NCBI RefSeq assembly: GCF_007860175.1
Contig: NZ_SJPX01000001.1
Location: forward strand, 868,001-932,000
DNA: 64,000 bases
From: Rubripirellula reticaptiva
Lineage (GTDB): Bacteria; Planctomycetota; Planctomycetia; Pirellulales; Pirellulaceae
Direction of reading: 5' to 3'
The notes beneath the pieces were generated by a model that saw only the letters and a list, made by a program, of their open reading frames with translations, had not been told where the DNA came from and did not search any database. The translations under genes and the position numbers were made by a program. This document shows positions 51,448 to 60,515 of the stretch, in pieces (positions within the stretch are counted from its first letter, which is position 1; each line of letters begins with the position of its first letter).

Positions 51448-52208
51448 GCCGACCGTTCCAGTGTCTTCACAGTTTCAGGCGAAAGCTTGGCCGCCGATGC
51501 TTCGTCGATAATCAGCAGCGTTTGATCGTGGCTTTTCAAGATGCTTGCTGGTACGGCAGGTGTGATCGGGCCCTCAATCGTCGCCGCAACGGCGACCGAC
51601 TTTTGAGAATCCGGAACGCTGCAATAGATTTTGATCGACTTCAAAATCTGCTTCACTGACATGCTGATCGCGTGCGTGGGGACATCATCCAGCTGTGCAA
51701 ACCACCCTTCACCAACCTGCTGCATGCGACAAGGACGATCCAGTTCGACGAGCAAGTAGGGATCCGCCGTTTCAAAGTCCGCGGGCGGATCGTTGAAGGC
51801 AAGATGTCCGTTCTCGCCGATTCCGACCAACGCGACGTCGATTCGCGATTCGCTGATCAACCGGCTGGCTCGCTGAATGGTTTCGGCGGGATCTTGGTCG
51901 CCGTATAGGTACTGAAAGTCGGCAAGCGGGACGCGATCAACGAAACGTTCCTTCAAGTAACGGCAAAACGACGCAGGGTGTTCCGCGGACAAACCAACGT
52001 ACTCGTCCAAATGAAAACCGTTGACAAGTGACCAGTCCACGCCATCGGCTTTGACAAGGTTCTCCAAAACTTCGAACTGTGATGCACCCGTCGCGACAAT
52101 CAAGTTTGCATGACCATGCTGCTGGATGGCATTTCGCAAATCTTCGGCGGCTCGGTCAGCCACCAGTCGCCCCATGGCATTTCGGTCAGCGGTTAAGATC
52201 GTTTGCAT
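51444..52208 (-). CDS. nagB: Glucosamine-6-phosphate deaminase
   Basis: 254 residues. Motifs: VATGASQFEVLENLV (phosphate loop), FHLDEYVGLSAEHPASF with the catalytic Asp and the following conserved loop, and GIGENGHLAFNDPPADF with the active-site His. Converts GlcN-6-P to fructose-6-P and ammonia, feeding amino sugars into glycolysis. First gene of a two-gene nagBA operon, divergent from an exported hydrolase gene. The allosteric lid of the E. coli enzyme cannot be judged. Confidence 0.93.
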   Translation of the reverse strand: MQTILTADRNAMGRLVADRAAEDLRNAIQQHGHANLIVATGASQFEVLENLVKADGVDWSLVNGFHLDEYVGLSAEHPASFCRYLKERFVDRVPLADFQYLYGDQDPAETIQRASRLISESRIDVALVGIGENGHLAFNDPPADFETADPYLLVELDRPCRMQQVGEGWFAQLDDVPTHAISMSVKQILKSIKIYCSVPDSQKSVAVAATIEGPITPAVPASILKSHDQTLLIIDEASAAKLSPETVKTLERSA

Positions 52209-52253
52209 GGGTTATTAGTGGGTAGGTCGAACAATGTCGTGTGAGAACAAATA

Positions 52254-54479
52254 ATGTTGAGACGAAGTTTAATCGTTTTCGTATTCGGATGCTGCTTGGT
52301 ATCGATCAGCGGCGCGCAGGCCGACGATGCCGTCAAACAATCAGCGTCCGATGCCGAGATTCGTGTTCTGGCGGCTGACCAGCGACCCGACGACGCGCGA
52401 ATCGGCGAGCTGAAGACGCTCAATGGGCACTTCCCATTCCACGTGCCCGCCGATCCTGCCGCTTGGCACGCTCGCGCCGAATCACTGCGTCGTCGGGTCT
52501 TGGTCGCCTGTGGTCTTTGGCCGATGCCTGCAAAGACGCCGCTGAATGCAAAGATCTTTGACAAAGTTCTGCGTGACGGTTTTTCGATTGAGAAAGTTGC
52601 TTTCGAAAGTCTGCCGGGGCACTACGTCACCGGCCTGCTGTTTCGGCCCACCGATCCCAAAGAGTCAACCGATGAAACGACCACTCAAACCAAACGTCCT
52701 GGTGTTTTATCGCCGCACGGCCACGGTGGACGCAACCAAGCGTTCACCGATCAAGAACTGGCGAACCAGATCGCGACCGGCGGCGAACACTTTGCTTGGT
52801 CCGGGCGAACTCCGAAACTTGCCAGATGTGCACAACTTGCCCGCATGGGATGCGTAACGTTCATCTTCGACATGCTCGGATATGGCGATTCCGTGCAAAT
52901 TCCTTTCGAGATCGCTCACCGTCACGCAGGCGCTAGGCCCGAGGAAACGGCCGGCAATCCAGATGGATGGATCTTCTATAGCCCCGAAGCCGATCTACGA
53001 CTGCAATCGATCATGAGTCTGCAGAGCTGGAACGCAATTCGCGCACTCGATTTTTTGGAATCTCTGCCTGACGTGGACGCCGATCGGCTGGCGGTCACCG
53101 GTGGCAGCGGCGGCGGCACGCAATCGATTTTGCTCGGTGCGATTGACCAGCGAATCAAGGTCTCGTTCCCCAACGGCATGGTGTCGACCTCGATGCAGGG
53201 TGGCTGCTACTGCGAAAATTGCAACCTACTGCGGATTGGCACGGGCAACGTTGAATTGGCGGCGTTGTTCGCGCCACGACCGCAGGCGATGACGGCCGCC
53301 GATGACTGGACATCCGACATGATGAACGATGGCTATCCGGAACTGAAATGGTTGTACGCGATGATCGGCAACGAATCCGATGTGCATTGTCGTCCGATGC
53401 TGAACTTCAAGCACAATTATAACTACGTCACCCGCGCGACGATGTACCAGTGGATGAATCGCCATCTAAAGCTTGGCCTTGAAGAACCCATCATTGAACA
53501 GGACTTCAAACCCTTCGACGAATCAGAAATCACCGTTTGGGGTGACCAACATTCGGCGCCCGCCGAAACCGGCATCCCTCATGAACGTTCGGTGTGTGGT
53601 TGGTTCGATGATCAAGCGAATCAAGTATTGGCTTTAGACAAACCCATGACCGAACAAGACATCGATCAATTTCGCCAAGTTGTCGGCGGAGCTTGGCAAA
53701 CCATGATGGGCGCTGATGTCGCTCCCGAAACTACGTACCGCGAAGTGGCATCGCAATCAACAAAACACCGAAAATGGACTCTTGGACTGGTCCGCGCCAC
53801 CGCACTAGGCAGTGAATTGCCACTCGTCACGGTGATGCGTGCAGAGGGCCCCGATGCTTCGAAAGGAATCGTGGTTTGGACGGCTAGCGGCGGCAAAAAC
53901 TCTGTCTGGAAAGACGCCGGATCACCCGGCACACCGCTGTACCGAGTCATCCAAGCCGGCTTCACCGTGATGCTGCCCGATTTGATCGGACAGGGTGAAT
54001 TCCTGGACGGTAGCGATGCATCAAACACACAGCGAGTCATCGACGACCCTCGCTCTTATTCTGCTTTCACGTTCGGATACAACCCAACGCTAGTTGCCTC
54101 ACGTTGCCAGGACCTGCTAACGCTTGCTGCCCACGCCCATTCCCTGAAACCGACGCGAGTCACGTTGATTGCCACCAAGGGCACGGCGGCTTGGGCCGCG
54201 CCCGCCGCCGCGATTGCTGGACCGTCGATTAATCACGCAGTCATCGATACCGACGGTTTTCGGTTTGCATCGGTCACCAACTATCGTGATCCCAATTTTG
54301 TGCCGGGATCGGTAAAGTACGGTGACCTACCAGCAATTTTGGCGCTTCGTGCCCCCCACTCACTGCACTTCCTTGGTGAAACGCCGTTACCCCGCCTGGT
54401 CGCCGATGCGTTCAAGTTCTCCGCCTCGCCCCAGAAGGATTCCAAGGTGAATGACGAAATCAATTCGTTGATGGATTGA
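52254..54479 (+). CDS. Large exported alpha/beta hydrolase (acetyl-xylan-esterase-like)
   Basis: 741 residues, signal peptide MLRRSLIVFVFGCCLVSISGAQA. First hydrolase region: VLSPHGHGGRNQ, a dienelactone/AXE1-like core with GCVTFIFDMLGYGDS, the nucleophile elbow AVTGGSGGGTQSILL (Ser in GGSGG), and a conserved Cys-rich loop (GGCYCENCN). The downstream half (about 470-741) is a second, weaker hydrolase-like region (VVWTASGGKN, MLPDLIGQGEFLDG). Such double-domain proteins are common in planctomycetes and are usually labelled acetyl xylan esterase or hypothetical. Substrate likely an acetylated polysaccharide, not shown. The start ATG at 52254 is 45 bases from the divergent nagB start. Confidence 0.8.
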   Translation: MLRRSLIVFVFGCCLVSISGAQADDAVKQSASDAEIRVLAADQRPDDARIGELKTLNGHFPFHVPADPAAWHARAESLRRRVLVACGLWPMPAKTPLNAKIFDKVLRDGFSIEKVAFESLPGHYVTGLLFRPTDPKESTDETTTQTKRPGVLSPHGHGGRNQAFTDQELANQIATGGEHFAWSGRTPKLARCAQLARMGCVTFIFDMLGYGDSVQIPFEIAHRHAGARPEETAGNPDGWIFYSPEADLRLQSIMSLQSWNAIRALDFLESLPDVDADRLAVTGGSGGGTQSILLGAIDQRIKVSFPNGMVSTSMQGGCYCENCNLLRIGTGNVELAALFAPRPQAMTAADDWTSDMMNDGYPELKWLYAMIGNESDVHCRPMLNFKHNYNYVTRATMYQWMNRHLKLGLEEPIIEQDFKPFDESEITVWGDQHSAPAETGIPHERSVCGWFDDQANQVLALDKPMTEQDIDQFRQVVGGAWQTMMGADVAPETTYREVASQSTKHRKWTLGLVRATALGSELPLVTVMRAEGPDASKGIVVWTASGGKNSVWKDAGSPGTPLYRVIQAGFTVMLPDLIGQGEFLDGSDASNTQRVIDDPRSYSAFTFGYNPTLVASRCQDLLTLAAHAHSLKPTRVTLIATKGTAAWAAPAAAIAGPSINHAVIDTDGFRFASVTNYRDPNFVPGSVKYGDLPAILALRAPHSLHFLGETPLPRLVADAFKFSASPQKDSKVNDEINSLMD

Positions 54480-54553
54480 GAGTAGAATGAACGTCTTCGC
54501 AATCAGAATCTCCGGATTGGCATTGGCCACGGATCCCACCTTTTGAGTTCTTC

Positions 54554-57500
54554 ATGAACACCCCAGTCGCTTTGCTTCGCGCCCTCGTGATTCTATTCGT
54601 TGCCGGTCACACCATCGCCGCAGCCGATTTCCCGGAACTGTTCAATAGCGAACCGATCTCGGACGAAACTTTGATGCCAGCGGATGAAGCAGCAGCAAAT
54701 TTTCAATTGCCCGAGGGCTTTCGCGCCAGCGTCTTTGCAAGCGAACCAGATGTGCAAAACCCGATCGCGATGACCTGGGATTCGAAAGGTCGATTGTGGG
54801 TGGCCGAAAACTACACGTACGCCGAACGCACTCAGCGATTTCAATTGGATCTTCGCGACCGTGTCGTGATCTTTGATGGCACCGATGGCGATCACTTCAA
54901 AAAGCGCACTGTGTTCACTGACAACGTGCAAATGTTGACAGGCATCGAGGTCGGCCATGATGGCGTTTGGTTGATGTGTCCGCCAAAGCTGATCTTCATT
55001 CCCGATCGCAATCACGATGACATCCCCGACAATGATGGCGAAGTGATCTTGGACGGATTCACGGTTGCCCAAGCTAACTATCACAATTTTGCGAACGGAC
55101 TGCAATTTGGACCGGACGGTTGGTTGTACGGTCGATGCGGCGGGTCGTGCCCCGGTCGTATTGGTAAACCGGGGGCGCCTGACCACACACGATTAGCCTT
55201 AGAAGGTGGCATCTGGCGTTATCACCCCATCACCGGACAGACCGAGGTGCTGACCACGGGGACCACGAATCCATGGGGCCATGACTGGAACAACGTCGGC
55301 GAAATGTTCTTCGTCAACACAGTCAATGGGCACCTTTGGCACATGATTCCCGGCGCCCACTTCACTCGCCCGTTCACACTTGACCCAAATCCACGCACCT
55401 ACGAACTGATCGACTTCCACGCCGACCATTGGCACTTTGACACCAAGGGGGCGTGGAACGAGTCTCGTGATGGAGTGGCCAATGCTTTCGGCGGTGGCCA
55501 CGCGCACTGCGGAACGATGATCTATCAAGGCGGACGTTGGCCGGAATCCTACAACGGTAAACTGTTCACACTGAATTTCCATGGCCGCCGGGCAAACCAA
55601 GAATTCCTAGAACCCAAGGGCAGTGGCTACATCGCCCGCCACGGTGATGATTTCATGCTATCCGCGGATCCGTGGTTCCGCGGGATGGAACTGTCCAGTG
55701 GCCCCGACGGAAACGTCTTTGTGTTGGATTGGGCGGATGCGGGCGAGTGCCATGAACACACGGGCGTCCACCGAACCAGCGGTCGAGTCTTCAAGATCTC
55801 AAGCGACTCGCAGCACGATACATCGGAGACCGCCCACACGGATCTGCAAACCTGGACTACTCAACAACTCGTTGCCACTCATGATCAACCAAACGACTGG
55901 CTAGTCCGCCAGGCTCGCCTGGAACTGGCACGCCGGCATGCCAAAGAAGTTGACATGTCCGACGCAGTCGCGATCTTGAAACAGTCGATCGCAGATCCAA
56001 CGGATGAAACCATTTTGGTACAGTCGCTGCTGACGCTGCATTCGATTGGCGGGACCGATCATCAATACTTGGTCGCGGCCCTTGATCACGCCAATCCACA
56101 CGTTCGGTCTTGGATCATTCGCATGCTGACCGAAACGTGGCCAATCGATGACGCGCTCGGCCTGGCATGGATGGAACCAACGATCGCAAAATCGGTTAAC
56201 GACCAAGCAAACGACCTGATCACAAAGCTCTGCGAACTTGCCAGCACAGAACCCGCCGCAAGTGTTCATTTGACGCTCGCATCAACGATCCAACGACTGC
56301 CCGTTGCTCTGCGACCGTCGTTGGCCAAGGCACTTGTTGGTCACGTCGCGAATGCCGACGATCACAACTTGCCGCTGATGATCTGGTACGGGCTGATCCC
56401 TGTCTCGATGGAAGATCCGACACAACTCGTCGATGTCGCCATGGCTTGCCAATTGCCGACGACACTGCGTCTGATTTCTCGGTCGTTGGCCGAACAGATC
56501 ACCGAGCATCCAGAGGCAATCAACAATCTGCTTGCTGCCACGGCCAAGCAAAGTGACGACTCGTTCACGACCACCGTATTGATGGGTATCAGTGAGGGAC
56601 TAAAGGGTTTAGCATCGGCACCCCAACCGGAATCATGGAACCAATTGACGAGTCTCGATTCACCCGCGATCAAATCGTACGTTCGCGAACTGAGCGTCGT
56701 TTTCGGGGATGGCCGCGCGATCGACGAACTCAAAAAAATCGTCAGCGGTAAGGTCCAAGCCGATGACGAAATCCGATTGTCGGCGCTAGCGTCGTTGATC
56801 CAAAACAACCCCGATGATCTGCGTCAGATTTGCGAGAGCCTGCTTCAGAATCCGAAAATGAACGTATTGGCCGCGCAGGGTTTGTCGAGGTTTGACGACC
56901 CCGAAATCGGAAAGGCGTTGGTCAAATCCTACAACCGATTCCGTGCTCCCCAGCGGCCCAAGATCATGTCGATCCTGGCGTCACGTCCGTCATTCGCAAC
57001 CGCGATGCTGGCCGCCATCGAGAAGGGGTCCATCAATCGCCAAGATCTGTCTGCCTTTCAAGTACGTCAAATCCACAGCATGAACGATGCAGATTTAACG
57101 AAAACAGTGGGCGAAGTTTGGGGCGAAGTTCGCGATACGCCCGACGCCAAACAAGCGACGATCGATTCGCTGAAGAAGTCACTCGTTCCGAAACAATTGG
57201 CCGAAGGCGACAAGAGCCAGGGTCGGGCGTTGTTTGCCAAAGCCTGCCAAACTTGTCATCGCTTGTATGGCGAAGGTGCCCAAGTGGGTCCCGATCTGAC
57301 CGGCGCGAACCGGGCGAACTTGGACTACTTGTTGACCAATATCATCGACCCCAGCGCGGTGGTCGACAAAGACTTTCGGATGACCATTTTGTTGCTTGAA
57401 GACGACCGAATCGTGAACGGATTGGTGACCAGCGAAAATGAGCGAACGTTGTCGATGCAAACAGCAACCGAATCATTCACGATTGACAAAGCAACCATCG

Positions 57501-57640
57501 CGTCGCGAAAGATCACCGAGAAATCGCCCATGCCGGATGGCTTGTTCGACACGTTATCGGCCGATCAAATCCGTGACCTGGTCGCCTACTTAAGCCATCC
57601 CAGCCAGGTACCCATGCCAACCGGTGATGCCAAGCCGTAG
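54554..57640 (+). CDS. PVC-type CxxCH haem protein with beta-propeller and HEAT-like repeats
   Basis: 1028 residues, signal peptide MNTPVALLRALVILFVAGHT. Residues 50-420 form a sugar-dehydrogenase-like propeller (GFRASVFASEPDVQNPIAMT, GRLWVAENYTYAER, NGLQFGPDGWLYGRCGG), typical of the membrane-bound dehydrogenase domain family found in planctomycetes. Residues 430-890 are helical HEAT-like repeats. The C-terminus is a cytochrome c-type domain: ALFAKACQTCHRLYGEGAQV with CxxCH, followed by GPDLTGANRANLDYLLTNII and ending MPDGLFDTLSADQIRDLVAY. Thought to oxidise an unknown extracellular substrate. Convergent with ptsP. Confidence 0.9.
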   Translation: MNTPVALLRALVILFVAGHTIAAADFPELFNSEPISDETLMPADEAAANFQLPEGFRASVFASEPDVQNPIAMTWDSKGRLWVAENYTYAERTQRFQLDLRDRVVIFDGTDGDHFKKRTVFTDNVQMLTGIEVGHDGVWLMCPPKLIFIPDRNHDDIPDNDGEVILDGFTVAQANYHNFANGLQFGPDGWLYGRCGGSCPGRIGKPGAPDHTRLALEGGIWRYHPITGQTEVLTTGTTNPWGHDWNNVGEMFFVNTVNGHLWHMIPGAHFTRPFTLDPNPRTYELIDFHADHWHFDTKGAWNESRDGVANAFGGGHAHCGTMIYQGGRWPESYNGKLFTLNFHGRRANQEFLEPKGSGYIARHGDDFMLSADPWFRGMELSSGPDGNVFVLDWADAGECHEHTGVHRTSGRVFKISSDSQHDTSETAHTDLQTWTTQQLVATHDQPNDWLVRQARLELARRHAKEVDMSDAVAILKQSIADPTDETILVQSLLTLHSIGGTDHQYLVAALDHANPHVRSWIIRMLTETWPIDDALGLAWMEPTIAKSVNDQANDLITKLCELASTEPAASVHLTLASTIQRLPVALRPSLAKALVGHVANADDHNLPLMIWYGLIPVSMEDPTQLVDVAMACQLPTTLRLISRSLAEQITEHPEAINNLLAATAKQSDDSFTTTVLMGISEGLKGLASAPQPESWNQLTSLDSPAIKSYVRELSVVFGDGRAIDELKKIVSGKVQADDEIRLSALASLIQNNPDDLRQICESLLQNPKMNVLAAQGLSRFDDPEIGKALVKSYNRFRAPQRPKIMSILASRPSFATAMLAAIEKGSINRQDLSAFQVRQIHSMNDADLTKTVGEVWGEVRDTPDAKQATIDSLKKSLVPKQLAEGDKSQGRALFAKACQTCHRLYGEGAQVGPDLTGANRANLDYLLTNIIDPSAVVDKDFRMTILLLEDDRIVNGLVTSENERTLSMQTATESFTIDKATIASRKITEKSPMPDGLFDTLSADQIRDLVAYLSHPSQVPMPTGDAKP

Positions 57641-57669
57641 CCGGCGATAGTGCAGCTAACATCTGCCAG

Positions 57670-57691
57670 GATCCCGTTCATAAACGGGATC
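57670..57691. terminator. Hairpin between convergent CxxCH and ptsP genes
   Basis: GATCCCGTT/AACGGGATC, a 9-base perfect stem with a CATA loop, overlapping the ptsP stop. No T run on either side, but its symmetrical place fits a bidirectional 3' end. Confidence 0.45.
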
Positions 57692-60059
57692 AATCCTTGG
57701 CTGGTACTTGTCCAAATGCTTCGCTAATCAGTTTGCGAACTCGCGCGCCGCTGGACTCGGCCATCGCCTGTTCCGCAACATTTTGAAGCGTTTTGATATC
57801 GAGCTTCGACAACAGCGCCTTCAATGCAAAAATCGAAGGCGACGACACCGAAAACTCTCGCAGCCCCAACCCCACCAGCAGTGCAAAGCTGGCGGGATCG
57901 CTAGCCATCTCTCCGCAAATGCACAGGTTCTTCCCACAACGTTTCGCCGTAGCGACGGTCTGGGCGATGGCAGCCAGCACGGCAGGGTGTAACGAATCGT
58001 AATAATGACTCACGGACGAGTTCCCTCGATCGGCCGCCAACAAGTACTGGATCAAGTCGTTGGTACCGAGCGCGAAAAAGTCAACTTCTTTTGCAAAATG
58101 AGTTGCCATCGCGATTGCACCTGGAACTTCGATCATCACTCCAAGCGGCACGTCAGGAATCGTCCAACCCTCGTTCATCAGATTCTGTTTGGCTTCGGCA
58201 ACGACCATCTTGCACGCTAATACTTCATCCAACGTCGTGACCATTGGAAACATCAACTTGACGTTTCCGTGAGTCGCCGCCATCAAGATCGCTTCGATCT
58301 GCGTGCGAAACATATCGCGATGGTCTAACGAGACTCGCACACTTCGCCAACCCAAGAACGGATTGAGTTCTCGCGGCGTATCGAAGTAAGGCAACGACTT
58401 GTCGCCACCGATGTCGAGTGTCCGAACCGTCACCGATTGACTAGGAAACCCTTCAACGACGCGGCGATAGATTTCATATTGTGTTTTGCGATCTGGAAAA
58501 CTTGCTCGCGCCATGTAGGGCAATTCGGTGCGGTAAAGCCCAACGCCTTCGGCACCAAACTGCTGAGCGATTGAAACATCGCTTAACAAACCGATGTTTG
58601 CACGCAGCGTGACTTTTGTCCCGTTGACCGTGACCGCGTCGCGCGTCTTGAACTGCTCGAGTTCCTCTTGATGGCGAAGACCGTCAATTTTCAGACGTCG
58701 ATATTCGGATCGAATTTGCTTGGCGGGCTCGATATGCAACGCGCCGCTTGCCGAATCCAAAATCAAGTTGTTGCCCGGCCGAATTCGACGCGTCGCGTCG
58801 GCAACGCCCACCAACGTGGGAATACCTAACGATTTGGCGATGATCACCGCATGTCCGTTTGAATCGGACGCTTCCAAAACCAATCCCAAAATGCGTGCGT
58901 GATCCAATAATGCGATATCGGACGGCAACATTTCCTTGGCGACGACAATGGCTTCGTAAGGCAACTGAATGATGTCACGCACCTGTCCGCTTAAATTCGA
59001 CAACAACCGGCGACCGATGTCCTCCATGTCGGCAGCGCGTTCCTGCAAGTACGGATCGTCCAACCGGCGAAACGCTCGGACGTAGTCTCCGATCACATGT
59101 TTGATCGCCGATGCGGCACTCCGTCCGTCATGGATGTCGGCACGCAGTTTCTCCAACAAGACTCGGTCCTGAAGAATCATCAAGTGACTATGGAAAATTG
59201 CTGCATCTTCTTCGCTGAGTCGCTGGGCAACTCGCTTTTCGAGACACAACGTTTCGATCTTTGCTTTTTCAATCGCCTCGGACAACCGTTCCTGTTCGGT
59301 CCCCAAATCGAAGGGTTCGTCATCGCCAATCTCTGACACGCCAAGATCTTCGTCGATCAGATAAGCCGGCCCCATCGCAACGCCACCGAAACCTAATTCG
59401 CCCTTTAACAATAGTGAATCAGTTGGCTCGACCCGTTCAGCGACGACCTGACCATCGGTGCCGACCGGAACGATGGCAACGTCCGTTGATGGCGAATCGT
59501 TGTTCCTGAAAGGTTCGTGATCGAGTTGGTCCAACAAACGAGCACTCGCAACGACTGCTGACAACTGAAACGCGATCGTCGTCAACGTGCTGATCTCGAT
59601 TGGGCCAAACTGGCGCGGCTCGATGGTTTGGATCGCCATCACGCCAATCAAACGTTGACGATCTTGCAGCGGAATGCCAAGAAACGAGTGATAGATTTCT
59701 TCGTTCGAATCGGCGATGTAATGGAACCGCGGATGCGATTGCGGTTCACCCACATTGACGATGCTACGAGTTTCCGCGGTGTATCCGATCAAACCTTCGT
59801 TGAAACCCAAACTGATCCGACCGGTCGAATCGGATGCCAGCCCCAGAGTCGCTCGCAACACCAACCGATCATTTTCGCAGAGGTAGATCGAACAAACTTC
59901 GGACTGCATTCGATCGGCAACCAAACGAACGATATTCCGAAGCGTTTGATCGAGCCCACTCGATTGCAGGATCAGCTTGCTAATGTCCTCCAACGTCGAA
60001 AGCCCTAGTCGTTCGCTCTTCGCTGTGTCGGTATCGCGGATTGAATGAGGTTGAACCAT
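57690..60059 (-). CDS. ptsP: PtsP: GAF domain plus PTS enzyme I
   Basis: 789 residues. GAF domain at about 20-185 (LRNIVRLVADRMQSEVCSIY, LGIPLQDRQRLIGVMAIQTI). A spacer of about 50 residues is followed by enzyme I: the phospho-His domain with LEASDSNGHAVIIAKSLGIP (His as phospho-acceptor), TKVTLRANIG, the PEP-binding domain with GVGLYRTELPY, RTLDIGGDKSLPYF and the metal region FALGTNDLIQYLL, ending with ICGEMASDP, which carries Glu but not the usual Cys doublet start. This is the first enzyme of the nitrogen-type PTS. No NPr, EIIA or sugar permease genes occur in the window. ATG at 60059. Confidence 0.92.
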   Translation of the reverse strand: MVQPHSIRDTDTAKSERLGLSTLEDISKLILQSSGLDQTLRNIVRLVADRMQSEVCSIYLCENDRLVLRATLGLASDSTGRISLGFNEGLIGYTAETRSIVNVGEPQSHPRFHYIADSNEEIYHSFLGIPLQDRQRLIGVMAIQTIEPRQFGPIEISTLTTIAFQLSAVVASARLLDQLDHEPFRNNDSPSTDVAIVPVGTDGQVVAERVEPTDSLLLKGELGFGGVAMGPAYLIDEDLGVSEIGDDEPFDLGTEQERLSEAIEKAKIETLCLEKRVAQRLSEEDAAIFHSHLMILQDRVLLEKLRADIHDGRSAASAIKHVIGDYVRAFRRLDDPYLQERAADMEDIGRRLLSNLSGQVRDIIQLPYEAIVVAKEMLPSDIALLDHARILGLVLEASDSNGHAVIIAKSLGIPTLVGVADATRRIRPGNNLILDSASGALHIEPAKQIRSEYRRLKIDGLRHQEELEQFKTRDAVTVNGTKVTLRANIGLLSDVSIAQQFGAEGVGLYRTELPYMARASFPDRKTQYEIYRRVVEGFPSQSVTVRTLDIGGDKSLPYFDTPRELNPFLGWRSVRVSLDHRDMFRTQIEAILMAATHGNVKLMFPMVTTLDEVLACKMVVAEAKQNLMNEGWTIPDVPLGVMIEVPGAIAMATHFAKEVDFFALGTNDLIQYLLAADRGNSSVSHYYDSLHPAVLAAIAQTVATAKRCGKNLCICGEMASDPASFALLVGLGLREFSVSSPSIFALKALLSKLDIKTLQNVAEQAMAESSGARVRKLISEAFGQVPAKD

Positions 60060-60515
60060 GAATCAGCAGACGTCAGCGGAAGCGACGTTGAACGGGCAGA
60101 CAGAGAATGGAAGGGTCGTAAGAAAGGTTCTGACGTCCTCGCAATCAGCATACCGAATCACAACGATCGACGCCTTCACGACCTCGGATCCCATGAAATC
60201 ACTTGCAGACACGCAGAAACTAACCTTCGAATACGATTCTTAACAATCTAGCGAGCTAAAGAATGCGGTTTGCCACGATGACTGGCAAGACGAATGCCTT
60301 ACCAGCGGGCATGTTTCGCTCAATCTGCGGGCATGAAAGATTGACGAAGACGCTTACTGGAAACCCAAGCCCCCGAAGACACCGTTTATCAGCAATTCGA
60401 CGCCCTCAACAGACACCTTGGCATGAATGAAAGACGAGGTACGGTAACTGCTATCGAGTTGCTGCCGTACGCGACTCTTCTGCTGTTTCCCCAATTTTCG
60501 ATCGGTCCATGCTCC
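60060..60515. other. Divergent gap between ptsP and pyk
   Basis: 456 bases. An ATG at 60058 begins a 61-codon frame that overlaps the ptsP start codon on the other strand, which argues against it. No RNA gene or repeat recognised. Confidence 0.5.

Noticed and set aside
60058-60243. 61-codon plus-strand frame in the ptsP-pyk gap
   Set aside because: Its start overlaps the ptsP start codon on the other strand, and there is no ribosome binding site or recognisable content.
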